Source of the DNA: Asterochloris sp. CNOR1
Taxonomy: Eukaryota > Chlorophyta > Trebouxiophyceae > Trebouxiales > Trebouxiaceae
Reading direction: 5' to 3'
Assembly (NCBI GenBank): GCA_963969365.1
Contig: OZ017752.1
Coordinates: 992,001 to 1,056,000 of the forward strand
DNA length: 64,000 nucleotides
In this document: positions 10,735-20,637 of the stretch, in pieces
Layout: each line of letters begins with the position of its first letter
How positions within the stretch are numbered: the stretch's first letter is position 1
Made by a program: the position numbers and the translations under genes
Notes under the pieces: model-generated
Database searches by the model: none
Told to the model about the DNA's origin: nothing
Seen by the model: only the letters and a program-made list of their open reading frames with translations

Positions 10735-12229
10735 ATGTTAGGCTTTGCAGGCAGATTGTGTGCTTCTGATGAGAAGGGAGTTGGAAGCAGTACAGCTGGT
10801 GGGCTGCCAGTGCTTCTGGGAGCAAGGCTGCCTAGCTCTTTTGAATCAGACATGACCTGCACTTCATGCGGGAGTCAGCTCTCAGTGGTCGCCCAGGTGC
10901 ATCATCTGTTGCCGCATACATTAGGCTGCATACACAGCATGGCAGGAGCCTCAGACTTCTGTGCAGGTGCACGCTCCGCTGGCAGTCCCAGCTGTGAAGC
11001 ATGACATCCAAGATCGCCAGCTGCTCCTCTTTGGATGTCTTGACGCCAAGTGCGCCAGCCAGCCCAGCAGCTGGCAGGCGTACAGGCAACAGCTGCCGCC
11101 CCCTATAGCTGCTCACCAAGAGCAAGCCCAGGCATCGGGATTGCCTGCAGACGCCTCTGCCCAGCTCAGATCAGACCTGCCACAGTCAGGCCCCTCAGAC
11201 CCTGGCCTAGATGGCGACAACTGGGGAGTCACTGGCGGCTGGGGCATGGTTGCTGGCAGGAGTGGCACAGATGTCAATCAACAGCAGGGAGCTTTTGACT
11301 TCTCAGACCTGGCTGCCAGCCTGGAGACAGCAGCGGGCGCAACACCTGCCCAGAAGCTAGAAGCAGAGCCCCTGACAGTAGACCCTAAGCCAGCTGCTGG
11401 GGCTGAGGAGGCCACTGTGCCCAGCTGCAGGGCCGAGCTGCACCAGCCGCTCCCATGCTTCCATCTGGCATTTGACCAGGAGCCTGCAAGCGGCGGCGAG
11501 GCTGCCTACATTGCAAATGAACACATCCAGGATCTATTGGCGGCCTACCAGGCTCAGGTGTGCCATGTCCTGTGCCTTCAAAGTTGCCCTTCAGTGCATG
11601 TCAGCCTAATTGCCTTGCAATTGCAAGACCTGCTCCTGCATACTTACAGGAGGGTGACAGTATCCCGGAAGCTGCTGGCCCATCAGAGGGGGTGCCTGCT
11701 GGCACATGGAGTGGGGAGGAGTATGAAGCTGACTCCTCAGAGGCCAAGTTCACCCAGCGCCTGCAGTGGGCCCCTGAGCAGTGCTGCAGATACAGGTCAG
11801 CACTCAGCTCTGCTGCACTGCTGTCATGCAGCCTGCCTGTACACCGTCTGTAGCAACTGCTCAGGTCGCAGCTTGGCTGCGATCAGGGACCAGCTACTTG
11901 TCGAGTGGTTGGTGCAACTGCTTCCGTCTGCCTGCAGCTTTGGGGGGCCTCTGCTATGGCCTTCAGAGAAGCGCCCGGAGCCTGGCCGCTGCCCTCAATG
12001 TGGATCCTCACGCGTCTGGGAGATGCAGGTCATGGCTCCTCTGATCTCCCTGCTGTGCGAGGCTGCGCAGTGGCTGGCAGAGACTGGGGACAGCAGCACT
12101 GTGGGCGCTGCCAGTAAGGCAGCTGCCAATTGGTCCTGGTGGACCGTGGCTGTGGCAACATGCAGCTCAAGCTGCAGCAGCAACAGTGGCTGGCTTCAAG
12201 AACATGTGGCAGTTGCTTTGGAGCAATGA
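10735..12229 (+). CDS. PDCD2 / PDCD2-like ribosomal-protein chaperone
   Basis: Member of the PDCD2/PDCD2L/Tsr4 family, whose known members are dedicated chaperones of RPS2 (uS5). Exons 10735-10896, 10967-11557, 11650-11795 and 11938-12229 give 396 residues. The N-terminal module reads MLGFAGRL, then TAGGLPVLL, then MTCTSCGSQLSVVAQVHAPL, the family's CxxCG treble-clef region leading into an LLFGCL segment. An acidic, low-complexity linker follows. The C-terminal PDCD2_C domain contains QCCRYSFGGPLLWPSEKR, RCPQCGSSRVWEMQVMAPL and WWTVAVATCSSSC. No MYND zinc finger is seen between the halves, so it is closer to PDCD2L/Tsr4 than to animal PDCD2. An in-frame upstream opening is antisense to LIP2 exon 1 and has no supporting ATG. 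Confidence 0.9.
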
Positions 12230-12302
12230 CTGCTGAAGCTAAGCCGTTCTCAGAGGGTCAAAAAACAACACAAAACTGGGACCCATCTAATAGGCTGCAT
12301 AC

Positions 12303-13094
12303 TCAGTCAGCCCTGACTTGCTGCTGCTGGGCAGGCTCGGATTGATGTTGGCTCTGCTGCTGAAGAATGGCTGGCCTCTTTGCTGGCAGCTTCAGCAAGC
12401 TGTAGATGAGTGGCCTGCACGGATGAAGCAGATGCGCCACGTGCTTCCCAGCCAAGCGAAAGCATGCCTCACACAGAGCTGGCGACAGTGCTCACAGCTG
12501 CAGGGTGCTGCTGTCCTCCTGGACGCCCAGCTGCTCTGCCAGTGCTGCTCGCCTGTGAATGGGCCGGCTGGGCAGGCCAGTCTCTGCAGTTTCAAGACAG
12601 ACAGCTGTGGGGTGCTGCTGGGCCAATGAACAGCCTGCACTGCAGCTGCCGGCCTGAAGGCATAAGCTCAGCATGCCATGAAGCCAGCAGCGCTTGTGGC
12701 GTGAAGCATCACCTGCTCGCAAGACAGACAGTGTTGATCGCAGCGTGTTGAAACTCAACCACTCGCTGAACAGGTCCAGCACGACTTTGTTCTCAGAACC
12801 CGAGTCCACAAATGAGGGGACCTCTTCTGACTACAGGCAAGCCAGAGGGGTCAGGTGAGAAAGCAATCTGCTTTCAGCCATGCCATGCTGTTGCGGCCAA
12901 ACCTTCTCCTCATGCAGCGCCTTCCAGATGCTGCAACGAGTCTTGGAGATCAGCTCAGCTGTGATGCCAGCCTTGTCCAAGTGCTCCCGCAGGGCTGTAG
13001 TGCACAAATGCAGGATGTCAGAGTGAGCACGTAGACAAGTCTTGGTCCAATACAAGCACATAAGCCCACCTGCTTTCACCTCCTCAGTGGCCAT
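12303..13094 (-). CDS. CEP20: CEP20/FOR20 (FOPNL) LisH-domain basal-body protein
   Basis: Small centriole/basal-body protein; family members are needed for basal-body docking and cilium assembly. Five short exons, 13094-13070, 12994-12903, 12830-12713, 12583-12496 and 12414-12303, close in frame to 144 residues. The start MATEEVKAALREHLDKAGI matches the FOR20 N-terminus (MATVAELKAVLKDTLEKKG). The LisH/FOP-N domain reads NKVVLDLFSEWLSFNTLRST (about residues 50-70), followed by ETGLPSRPIHRRAALAEQLG and LPLIYSLLKL, equivalent to the IPLLYGIL segment of human FOR20. A Gln-rich tail ends the protein. No single frame shows the gene because most exons are under 120 bp. It is head-to-head with the Mpv17 gene and tail-to-tail with PDCD2-like. 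Confidence 0.88.
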
Positions 13095-13216
13095 TTGGGT
13101 CTGAGCGCATTCAGCAGCCACTAGCTGGTCAATGCATTCTACTGAGTTTCTGTAATTTGGCACCTGCCCAAAAGCTGCCTGTAGCTGGCTACAGCTCAGT
13201 GGGCTGTGCCATCACA
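13095..13216. promoter_or_regulatory. Probable bidirectional promoter, CEP20 / Mpv17 family
   Basis: There are 122 bp between divergent start codons. No distinctive motif was recognised; the call rests on position. Confidence 0.45.
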
Positions 13217-15551
13217 ATGCAGGGTGCAGGCACCACCATGAAGGGCAGGCCCCTCGCCTTCAAGCGGACGCTGCCACACCCCACGGCTAGGCTCAAAACC
13301 GTCTGCGTGGCCAGCCCCCCTTCGAAGTACCGGTCCCGGCAGCCGTCCCAGGAGCAACTCGCGCTTGCAGGAGCAAGCGACAGGTGAGAGGCAATACTGA
13401 CAGAATGCTTGTGGCCTGAAGCTGCTGTTATTTGCCTCCCAAGCTCTACTTGCCAATCGGGCATGGTACCGATGATGGAGTCATCGGAGGCATCGGTCAC
13501 CACCAGAGGTAGTACTGCTGCCAAGCTTTGATAGTCTCTGCAGGGCTAGATCTGTAGTTCCCCAGGTCACCAGCCTTGATGAGGCAGCCACAGTGGTGCT
13601 CAAGCGGCCAAACAAGTGAGTGTTCCAGGCAGGCGCCAGATTGTCCGCAGCAGCAGGCAGCTGCATGCATCTGTCAGCTGCTGTGTCTCGCATGTTGATG
13701 CCTTGCGGGCCCTCTTTGCATATCTGGTTGCATGCATTTGTAGCCGTCAGGGTACTGCGGTGGGGGGTTGAGCCCTCAACCTGACCCCTGCTGTCCACTG
13801 CAGGCTGTGGAACGCCTACTTGCAGTCCCTGGAAAAGAAGCCTACCATTACCAAGGCTTGCACAAGCTTTGTGGGCTTCATTATTGGTGATATCCTGGCG
13901 CAGCAGATCTCAGGGACCTCCTTCAACCCTGTGCGGTGCCTCCGGCTAGGAGCCTATGGCCTGTTTTTAGATGGTCCCATCGGCCACCAGTGGTACAGGC
14001 TTTTAGATGCTACAGTGTACCCCAAGGACCCTCAGGGCACTAAGGCGGTGCTCACGAAGACTGCCCTGGACCAACTGGTGTGGGCGCCCGTCATGACCTG
14101 CATATTCTTTGCGGTGAGTGCTGTGCTGTGAGCAAAGCAGCAGGTGTCTGCGGACACTTCGAAGATGCCTCAGCATGAGTGGTGCTGAGCGGAAGGGGGC
14201 TGCTTTACATGAGGAGGGATCTTGTCATATCCATACTATCGCACCGATGGCTTAGAACAGCCCTAGCCCGAGTTCCCTGTCTGAGGGCTTGATGGCTGAC
14301 ATCCAGCTGTTGTGTACCTGCAGGTGCTCAAAACCCTGGAGGGGCACCCTGAGCTCATTCTGCAGACAATCCAGGTGAGACATCAGTCTTGCTTGTCACA
14401 GAGTCATATCCAGTCTGGCTGTACGTGCCAAGCTGCTCCTGGCCCCTTGGCGGTGCCTGCTACACCATTGTGTACCCGTTGAAGTTGATTGTGCACATGC
14501 TGAATGTAGCCTGCAGGGCATCAGTGGCGTGACTGTCTGCTGCTGCGCCTGAGATGTCATCACATGCCACCCTGCGTCTGCTTGGCCTAGCTGCTGCCAA
14601 CACCTGTACCCTCTCTGTTGCAGGACAAGTTGGTGCGCACAGTGGTGGCCAACTACATCCTGTGGCCGGCAGCCCACCTGGTCAACTTCCGCTTCGTGCC
14701 CTCAGAGCAGAGGATTCTGTTCAACAACTGTGTCTCGGTGAGTGTAGAGCTGCCCCAAAGGTTCTGGGAGGTCTCAGTCCGCCCTGCTCTAACCGCTGAA
14801 GGAGTGGGGAGGCAGCTGTGTGGCTGCCTGCCTGCAGATTGTATGGACTGTATTCCTGAGCACGGTGACGCACACCTCAGATGCGGACGCCTGCTGGATT
14901 GTGCCTACCACAGTGCCAGAGGCGATCGCGTACGCCAAGTGTTGGCTGCAATGGCAGCAGATCTACTCTGGCCACTGGACCCATTGAGCATTGGGACCCT
15001 GCAGCTGCAGGTGTGTGTCTGCCACCCTGCAACCTGCAGCCTGACGAGCCCAGAGTTGACACTGGCCAGCAACCCCTACTGCTGCTCACCCTCTCATGTC
15101 CTCCAGGCCCCTTTCTCTGGCTGGGCACACAGCTCATGCCTAGAGCCTGCAGCTTGCTGGCTTGCAAGGATCGCTGAAGCAACAAGCTGATGCCCATGTT
15201 GTTCCTAATGTGTTCCTTGAGTTGAAGCCTAGCTGTTCTTCCTGTCTGCAGATCGCGTGGACAGGCTACTTGTCAATTCTCAGCCACTCCCTTCTGGTCA
15301 ACACCGGGGAGCTGAGTAGCCTCATTGACCAGGCGCAATACTTGACGTCCAACCTGTACGAGCAGGCTATGCCTCCCAGCTTCCAGGACCAGCTCCAGCA
15401 GGCCCTGAACTCTGTGCCAGACCTCAACACTGCAGCCGCCGTCGCAGCAGAGACCGTCTCCAAGGTACAGCAGGTCGTGCCTCTGCCAGATCTGCCCCAG
15501 CTGCCCGACGTGCTTGAGATCAGGACCCCCGATGCTATCCTCCACGAATGA
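13217..15551 (+). CDS. Mpv17/PMP22 family membrane protein with two candidate last exons
   Basis: Four-helix membrane protein of the Mpv17/PMP22/Sym1 family, found in mitochondria, peroxisomes or plastids. Exons are 13217-13383, 13544-13615, 13804-14113, 14324-14374, 14624-14737 and 15252-15551 (337 residues). The first two exons encode a basic, Ser/Thr-rich leader of about 79 residues that looks like a transit peptide. The family opening LWNAYLQSLEKKPTITK follows, then GDILAQQISG, RLGAYGLFLDGPIGHQWY, DQLVWAPVMTCIFF and NYILWPAAHLVNFRFVP, and finally NNCVS joined to IAWTGYLS. About 85 residues beyond the usual C-terminus are helical and Ala/Gln/Pro-rich, which is unusual for the family. A second in-phase exon at 14838 could replace the last one. 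Either M1 (13217) or the Met at 13238 could initiate. Confidence 0.9.
14838..14987 (+). other. Alternative terminal exon of the Mpv17-family gene
   Basis: After a good acceptor (CCTGCCTGCAG), this stretch reads IVWTVFLSTVTHTS in the same phase as the exon at 15252 (IAWTGYLSILSHS). Both fit the family's final WxxYLS helix. This version runs to its own stop at 14985-14987 and would give a much shorter tail. It is probably a duplicated exon; use of each needs transcript evidence. Confidence 0.55.
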
Positions 15552-15927
15552 GGGGACATCTTTCCCACTCCGTCGCTGCCTGGCTTTGACCCTGGATACT
15601 GGAAAGTCTCTTGAGGTTGCAGTGCCTCCTGGCGTAAGCTGTACCATTACCAAGTGCTTCTCAGACTTTGACCGTGGGATCCATTCTTTCGATGTTTTAT
15701 TGACACTGATGCCTCAGAGACATGTCTTGCTACAGCCCAACACAGTCAGCATAGGAATAAGCGAACTCTTTCATGGGAATCCATCGAACTCAGATCTGAT
15801 AGGGTGCATTGTGTAGATATGGCCACATTAAAGTGTAAAACTTGTAGACACCATATAATGAAATGGACTGATTGTTCCAAGGGCTGGAGACCAGATAATT
15901 GATGGTTGACTTGTAGTGAATCCAATG
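15552..15927. other. Intergenic 3' region between convergent Mpv17 and TauD genes
   Basis: 376 bp between two stop codons. It is visibly more AT-rich than its surroundings. A TGTAA motif, the green-algal polyadenylation signal, lies near 15832-15836 on the plus strand. No reading frame of interest was seen. Confidence 0.5.
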
Positions 15928-18078
15928 TTATACAGCTGTTGCCTCAAGTTCAATGGGTGTGTACTGCCCCTTGACTGTGCAGCGGTGCATAACTCTGAGA
16001 CCAACGTCTGTTTGCGACAGCTGTGTTTCTGGGGCAGCCTCATGTGCAACCGCCAGATTGTCTGAGAAGATGAAGTCCCCTGGCTTCCACTGCACATCAA
16101 AAGACTGGATCTCAGGCTGATTTCAGTCCAGCGGCAGTCTTGCCTACCGCAGCAAACAACTTGTTCATGCACAGCAGCATGCTTGCCTTGTGGTGGTAGA
16201 CCAAATGGGCCAGGTCTTCTTTGAGGGTGTGCTCAATTTCTTCCAAGATGTCAACTGTCTCTCTGTGAGTGGCGCTGCGCTCCCCCGGCTTGCCGTGGTC
16301 CCAGACATAGCCGGAAGTCATTCCAGTGTGAAAGATCATGGTCGCCTTGCCTGCATCAGTCAAAGGAGGCGGCTGCTACATGTGGCAAGCAGCCCTGCAG
16401 CCGCTTTTGCACGGCGGAGCAGGCACAGAAGCCCACCTGTGAGAGGGTGGGCACACACCATAGGGTGAACTGGCGAGTCTCGCCTGCAGCAGCAGGGCCA
16501 CTGTCAGCGGCAGTTTGCAGGCTGGGAAGGCCTTCCTGCTTGCCGCCAGCACAGGCGGGAGGAGCACGCCACCACCAAAGCAATGACTGCCAACTTTTGC
16601 TCAGCATGGCATGCCGATGAACCAGCCTGCTGCATGGCATGTCGTTGAGCATGTAGCAGATGCTCGCAGAATGAGAGCTGTCATTCGGCCTCAACAAGAT
16701 GTCTGCTCTCACAACGGGCAGATGCCCCAGAGCTGCACGGCAGCCAGGCACCAGCACGGTGCACTGGCGCCAGCACTGCCGCACCTGTCGCTCAGCATGG
16801 AGAGACGGGACCACTTCGCCCGTGTTTCTGCAGGGACGCCCTGCAGCACCTCCATCATGGGGGCAAAGCTGGTGTCCCCCTGACTGGGACAGGCATGGAT
16901 GTGATAGACTGAGTGTGAGAATGGTTGAGCCTGCAGCGCAGGAGAGCCAGGCGACTTGCCTGCTGGCGTTGCAGCATCAGGTAGCACTGCAGCGGCAGGG
17001 GAGGCCTGTGGCAACAAGAGGCATACTGCAGGGACGATTGCCCCTGCCACGACAGCAACACCAGTTCTGCCTCTAAGGCAACACCAGGGGGCTGCTGCAT
17101 CAATAAAGGTGCTACTGCTGCATGCTTACTCGCATGCAGTGCTACCTACATACCTGAAAGCTGCCGTCTATGTGCCAGCCAGTTCTGCCTACGCCTGCAC
17201 AGCATGACTCTGCAGACGTGAGCTGCAATTCTTCCTTTCGATTTGCACACTCTTAGTGCTGAGACATGGCCTCGCCTGTGCAGCCCTCCTCGCGGTTGTT
17301 TGACACTCTGCAGACACGTCCAGCTCAATGCTGAGCTCTGCAGGTGCTACCTGGCTTGCCTTCAATAAGCACTCGGCAGGAGACTTGCAATGAAGTTGCA
17401 GCTGTTCAACATGCGAACCTGAAGACATCTGGATGTGGGGACGCTGGGTGCTTATAGAATGTGCTCTCCAGAGGCCCAAACCACTGGGAGATCTCTACCT
17501 GCCGCTGGCCTGAAACTTGGCCTTGGTCTCGAAAGATGACAAGCCTGTGCCTGCATGACAACAGCACAGTGCCGTAACCAGGAGCAGCAGCTCTGCTTAT
17601 TGTCTTATAACCCCTGAGCTGTGTTAAGGCTGCCTGGCAGCGCATGGCTGGCCGCTTGATTGGCTGGGAGATGTCACTCACTCAGTGACATCCTGCTTGA
17701 TGTGCTCTACCAGTGCAGGGTCCAGGTCCTCCTTCAGGTCAAGGCCGTGCACCTCTGCTGCCCAGCCCTGTAGAATGGAGGAGGGAGATAGGAGTGAGGT
17801 GCTGGCTGTCTGCTTTGGAAGGAGTCAGTGGCAAACGGAGCACTCATTCCATGCCCTGCCTTGAGGGGTGTCAGCTTGTAAGGCCTGCTCTGCGGTGGAG
17901 CTTGCTGCGCTGCCATATTTGATGCCTGATGTGCTATGCTTGATGCCTGATGGCGAGCCTTGGGTGAGTGGAAGGTCAACAGCCCTGCACAGACAGGAAA
18001 ATGAGGGATTGCATCTGCTTGAGGCAGTGCCACACCATGTCGAAACATGCGGAAAAGCACCTTGAGCTGTCGCTGCAT
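15928..18078 (-). CDS. TauD/TfdA-type Fe(II)/2-oxoglutarate dioxygenase
   Basis: Non-haem iron dioxygenase; substrate unknown. Nine exons close in frame: 18078-18061, 17767-17682, 17550-17419, 17307-17276, 17194-17154, 16930-16785, 16483-16437, 16350-16187 and 16104-15928 (280 residues). In order: GWAAEVHGLDL, HRLVIFRDQGQ, RVSNNREEGCTG, GVGRTGWHIDGSFQ with the iron-binding H-x-D, GDTSFAPMMEVL, HPMVCAHPLTG, GDFIFSDNLAVAHEA with the distal iron His, and GLRVMHR with the likely 2-oxoglutarate Arg. All three metal ligands are present, so it should be active. Two introns appear to begin with GC (ACAG then GCGAGG at 17275; AAG then GCAAGC at 16186); for the second, an in-frame GT donor further downstream is an alternative. 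The six-residue first exon (MQRQLK) is the weakest part of the model. The gene is divergent from DGAT2. Confidence 0.85.
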
Positions 18079-18196
18079 TCCTGGACAGCAACAGCCGGCT
18101 GCACTTCATAAGGGGGTGCGCAACGCCTCAAACATAGGTTCGAGGGCTTCTAAATTTTCAGGGCTGATAAGGATTGATCGAGCTTGAATCTTGTGA
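18079..18196. promoter_or_regulatory. Probable bidirectional promoter, TauD-like / DGAT2
   Basis: 118 bp separate the modelled divergent starts, on the assumption that the short TauD first exon is right. Confidence 0.35.
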
Positions 18197-20438
18197 ATGG
18201 CTGCCAATCCCCAGCCTGAGGCACCAAGTGGCAACGCGCCCAGCACAAAGGTGAATGGCCACAGTGCCAATGCAGTCCATGGTGGACCATCGCTGGCACA
18301 GAAGCTGGCAGCCACCTGGTGAGTGTAGCTGTGACACACTGGTCATTCTTGTCAAGAACAGCTGTTGTTCAGATTGATGGCATGCCTGGCCTTGACATCT
18401 GTGCAGCCTGCATGTCATGCAATAGCTCCCTGTACCCCTGCCCGTCAGTCTGCTGCAGCAGACCTTAATGTGGCTCAGGTCCAATGCGCTGAGCCAGCTG
18501 ACAAGCAATGTACTGCCCAGTGGCTCCGATACTACCTTTGACCATCTGCAGGGCTGTCAGCCTCTACTTCTACACCCCCATCTCCCTCATGCTCACACTA
18601 GTGCTCATCTATAAGAGCCGCATTGCCCTGGTCATCATGCTGGCATACTTTGCCTACATCTGGACAGTGGGGCGCAGGGACGTAGCGTCCTGCAGCTACA
18701 CCAGCAGCTGGGTGAAGAATTGGCGATTGTGGGGCCTGTATGCCTCCTACTTCCCCATCAGGCTGGTGAGCCTGCACTGTTGTCTGCCTTGTGGTGGTCT
18801 TGGAGGCTCAGCATAGGCTGCACAGCCACCTTGTGGTTCACAAGTTCCTACAGCAGCCCCTCAGACATGAAGCATGTTGATGATAACATGACCTTCTCGC
18901 CTACAACAGGCGCCCCTAACTGTCAGACAACCGGCAGCCAGGCTGGCAGTCTGGCTCCAATCGACTGCGCAGCAAGTGCTTTTCAAGATGGCAAGGCGAT
19001 TATCTGCCTTGCCTGCAGGTGAAAACAGCTGAGCTGGACCCGGCTGGCAGATACATCTTTGCACAGCACCCTCACGGCGTGCTGAGCCTCAGCACTTGGG
19101 CCAGCTTCTGCAGCAACGCTTGCAATCTCCCATCTTGTTTCCCAGGCATTGACCTGCATGTGGGTGAGTGACTGACTGGCTCCATTCCTGCAGAGCAGAC
19201 CATGTCTCCCATGTGCTGAGCCTGGCTGTCTGGTGCAGCTACTCTCAATTGGAACTTCTACGTGAGATCCTGGCAGTGACTCCCAGCTTCTGCTTTGCCT
19301 TGTAGCTTGCCTGGTTCAGCATGGCCCTCAAATTGCCCGCCTGTGCAGTTCCCGGGTGCAAGGGAGCTGCTGCTGGGCTTGGGCCTTGTGGATGTATCTG
19401 CAACAACACTGAAACGAGTGCTCAACAAGCGCCCTGGCAGGTGACAATGGAAGCAGGGCCTGCCCCTTCATGGCCAGGCCATGTCTGGTGCTTTGGTGGG
19501 TGTGGCACCATGCATCGTTGGCCCCCTCTGCTGTCGCTTTTGCTTCAGCAGGCCCGCACATACCCTGCCAGCTGGAAGCTGTCGCTGTGGCCGTCCCGCG
19601 TGCAGCTCTGTGAGACTCACCTCTGCCCCTCATGTGCGGACAGGGCTGTGCTGCTGGCAGTAGGCGGAGCTCAGGAAGCCTTGCTGACCCGCTCTGGTGG
19701 CATGGACATTATTCTAGACCAGCGCAAGGTGAGCGCCTGCATGAATGGTTCCCAAGGCCCGCACATACATGTGCTCAATCAGTCATAACTTTTGCTCTCA
19801 GGGGTTTATAAAAATTGCTCTTCAGACTGGTGCCTCCCTGGTGCCAGTATTGTGCATCAATGAGCCAGAGATTTGGTCCAACCACAAGCCAAAGGGCGGC
19901 CTCCTTCTGCAGCTGCAACAACTGCTGAAGAGGTAGGCTCATCTGCTCTGCTCCTGCGGACACCTCAAGCCACTGCAGTTCAACATTTGCGCCTGTCGTA
20001 CAGGCTGGTGGGCTTCACCCTGCCGCTATCTCACGGCACAGGTCTCTTCTTTGGCGATATTGGGGTGAGAGGGGAGATGCAGCAACACTCAGTGATGATG
20101 TCTGGAAAGCCAGCCATTTTGTGTTTTCATGCTGATGCCTCTTTATCTGGCACAGGTGCTGCCTCACAGGGTGCCTGTGCATATCATCACCGGCTGCCCA
20201 ATCGAGGTTCTTACTCTGGAAGGTGAGGCGCTGTGCATGTCCCTGCTGTAAAGGTTCAAGAAAGCCTCACAGATGGATGCTGACCCTCTGGAGGCTTGCA
20301 GGAGACACAAGGTCCCCTGAGTTCAAAGCAAAGGTTGATGAAGTCCATGAAGCATATAAAGCAGCACTGCTCAAGCTCTGGGAGCAGCACCAGCACCTTG
20401 CACATGACCCAGACACCAAGTTGTCGATTGTGAAGTAA
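18197..20438 (+). CDS. DGAT2: Diacylglycerol O-acyltransferase type 2
   Basis: ER-membrane enzyme that makes triacylglycerol from diacylglycerol and acyl-CoA. Ten exons (18197-18318, 18552-18765, 19019-19163, 19239-19261, 19349-19440, 19644-19728, 19802-19932, 20004-20064, 20156-20222, 20302-20438) close to 358 residues, the usual DGAT2 size. After a soluble N-terminus, two adjacent hydrophobic helices (YFYTPISLMLTLVLIY and IALVIMLAYFAYIW) form the membrane hairpin. ASYFPIRL carries the YFP motif. FAQHPHGVLSLSTW carries the catalytic HPHG (H129-G132). AVGGAQEALLTRSG, RKGFIKIALQTGASLVPV and PHRVPVHIITGCPIEV are further family blocks. After LVPV the usual FG is replaced (LCINEPEIW). The start gives the shortest path to the first hairpin, and the intron after W41 keeps frame. 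Confidence 0.94.
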
Positions 20439-20637
20439 GCAGATCATGTGAAGAGGCAAGTGGTGCATTTACAAAGTCTAAGGTCTCATGGGTTTGGGCC
20501 TAAGTAACCTTTCATCGGCTGCCTTGCGAGTCATCTGTTGGATGCACCAAGTTTTTGCAAGTCGAAAGATAAGGAGACAAGACACATGTTTCACAGAAGG
20601 AAAGACTGACCGCAGATCTCCCAACAGCCAACAGGCC

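Noticed and set aside
16112-16186. GT donor at the end of the longer TauD frame instead of the GC donor at 16186
   Set aside because: It is also in frame but inserts 13 residues between the VYHH strand and the WKPGD motif, where relatives have a short loop. Kept as an alternative.
18106-18339. Hydrophobic minus-strand frame opposite DGAT2 exon 1, considered as TauD N-terminus
   Set aside because: It is antisense to the DGAT2 start exon, whose frame and splice phase fit; the hydrophobic stretch does not resemble any TauD N-terminus.
20488-20637. Upstream in-frame ATG for GluTRBP at 20488
   Set aside because: It would add 50 residues with no presequence character and start only 50 bp after the DGAT2 stop. 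The 20638 start gives a normal transit-like leader. Not excluded without 5' data.
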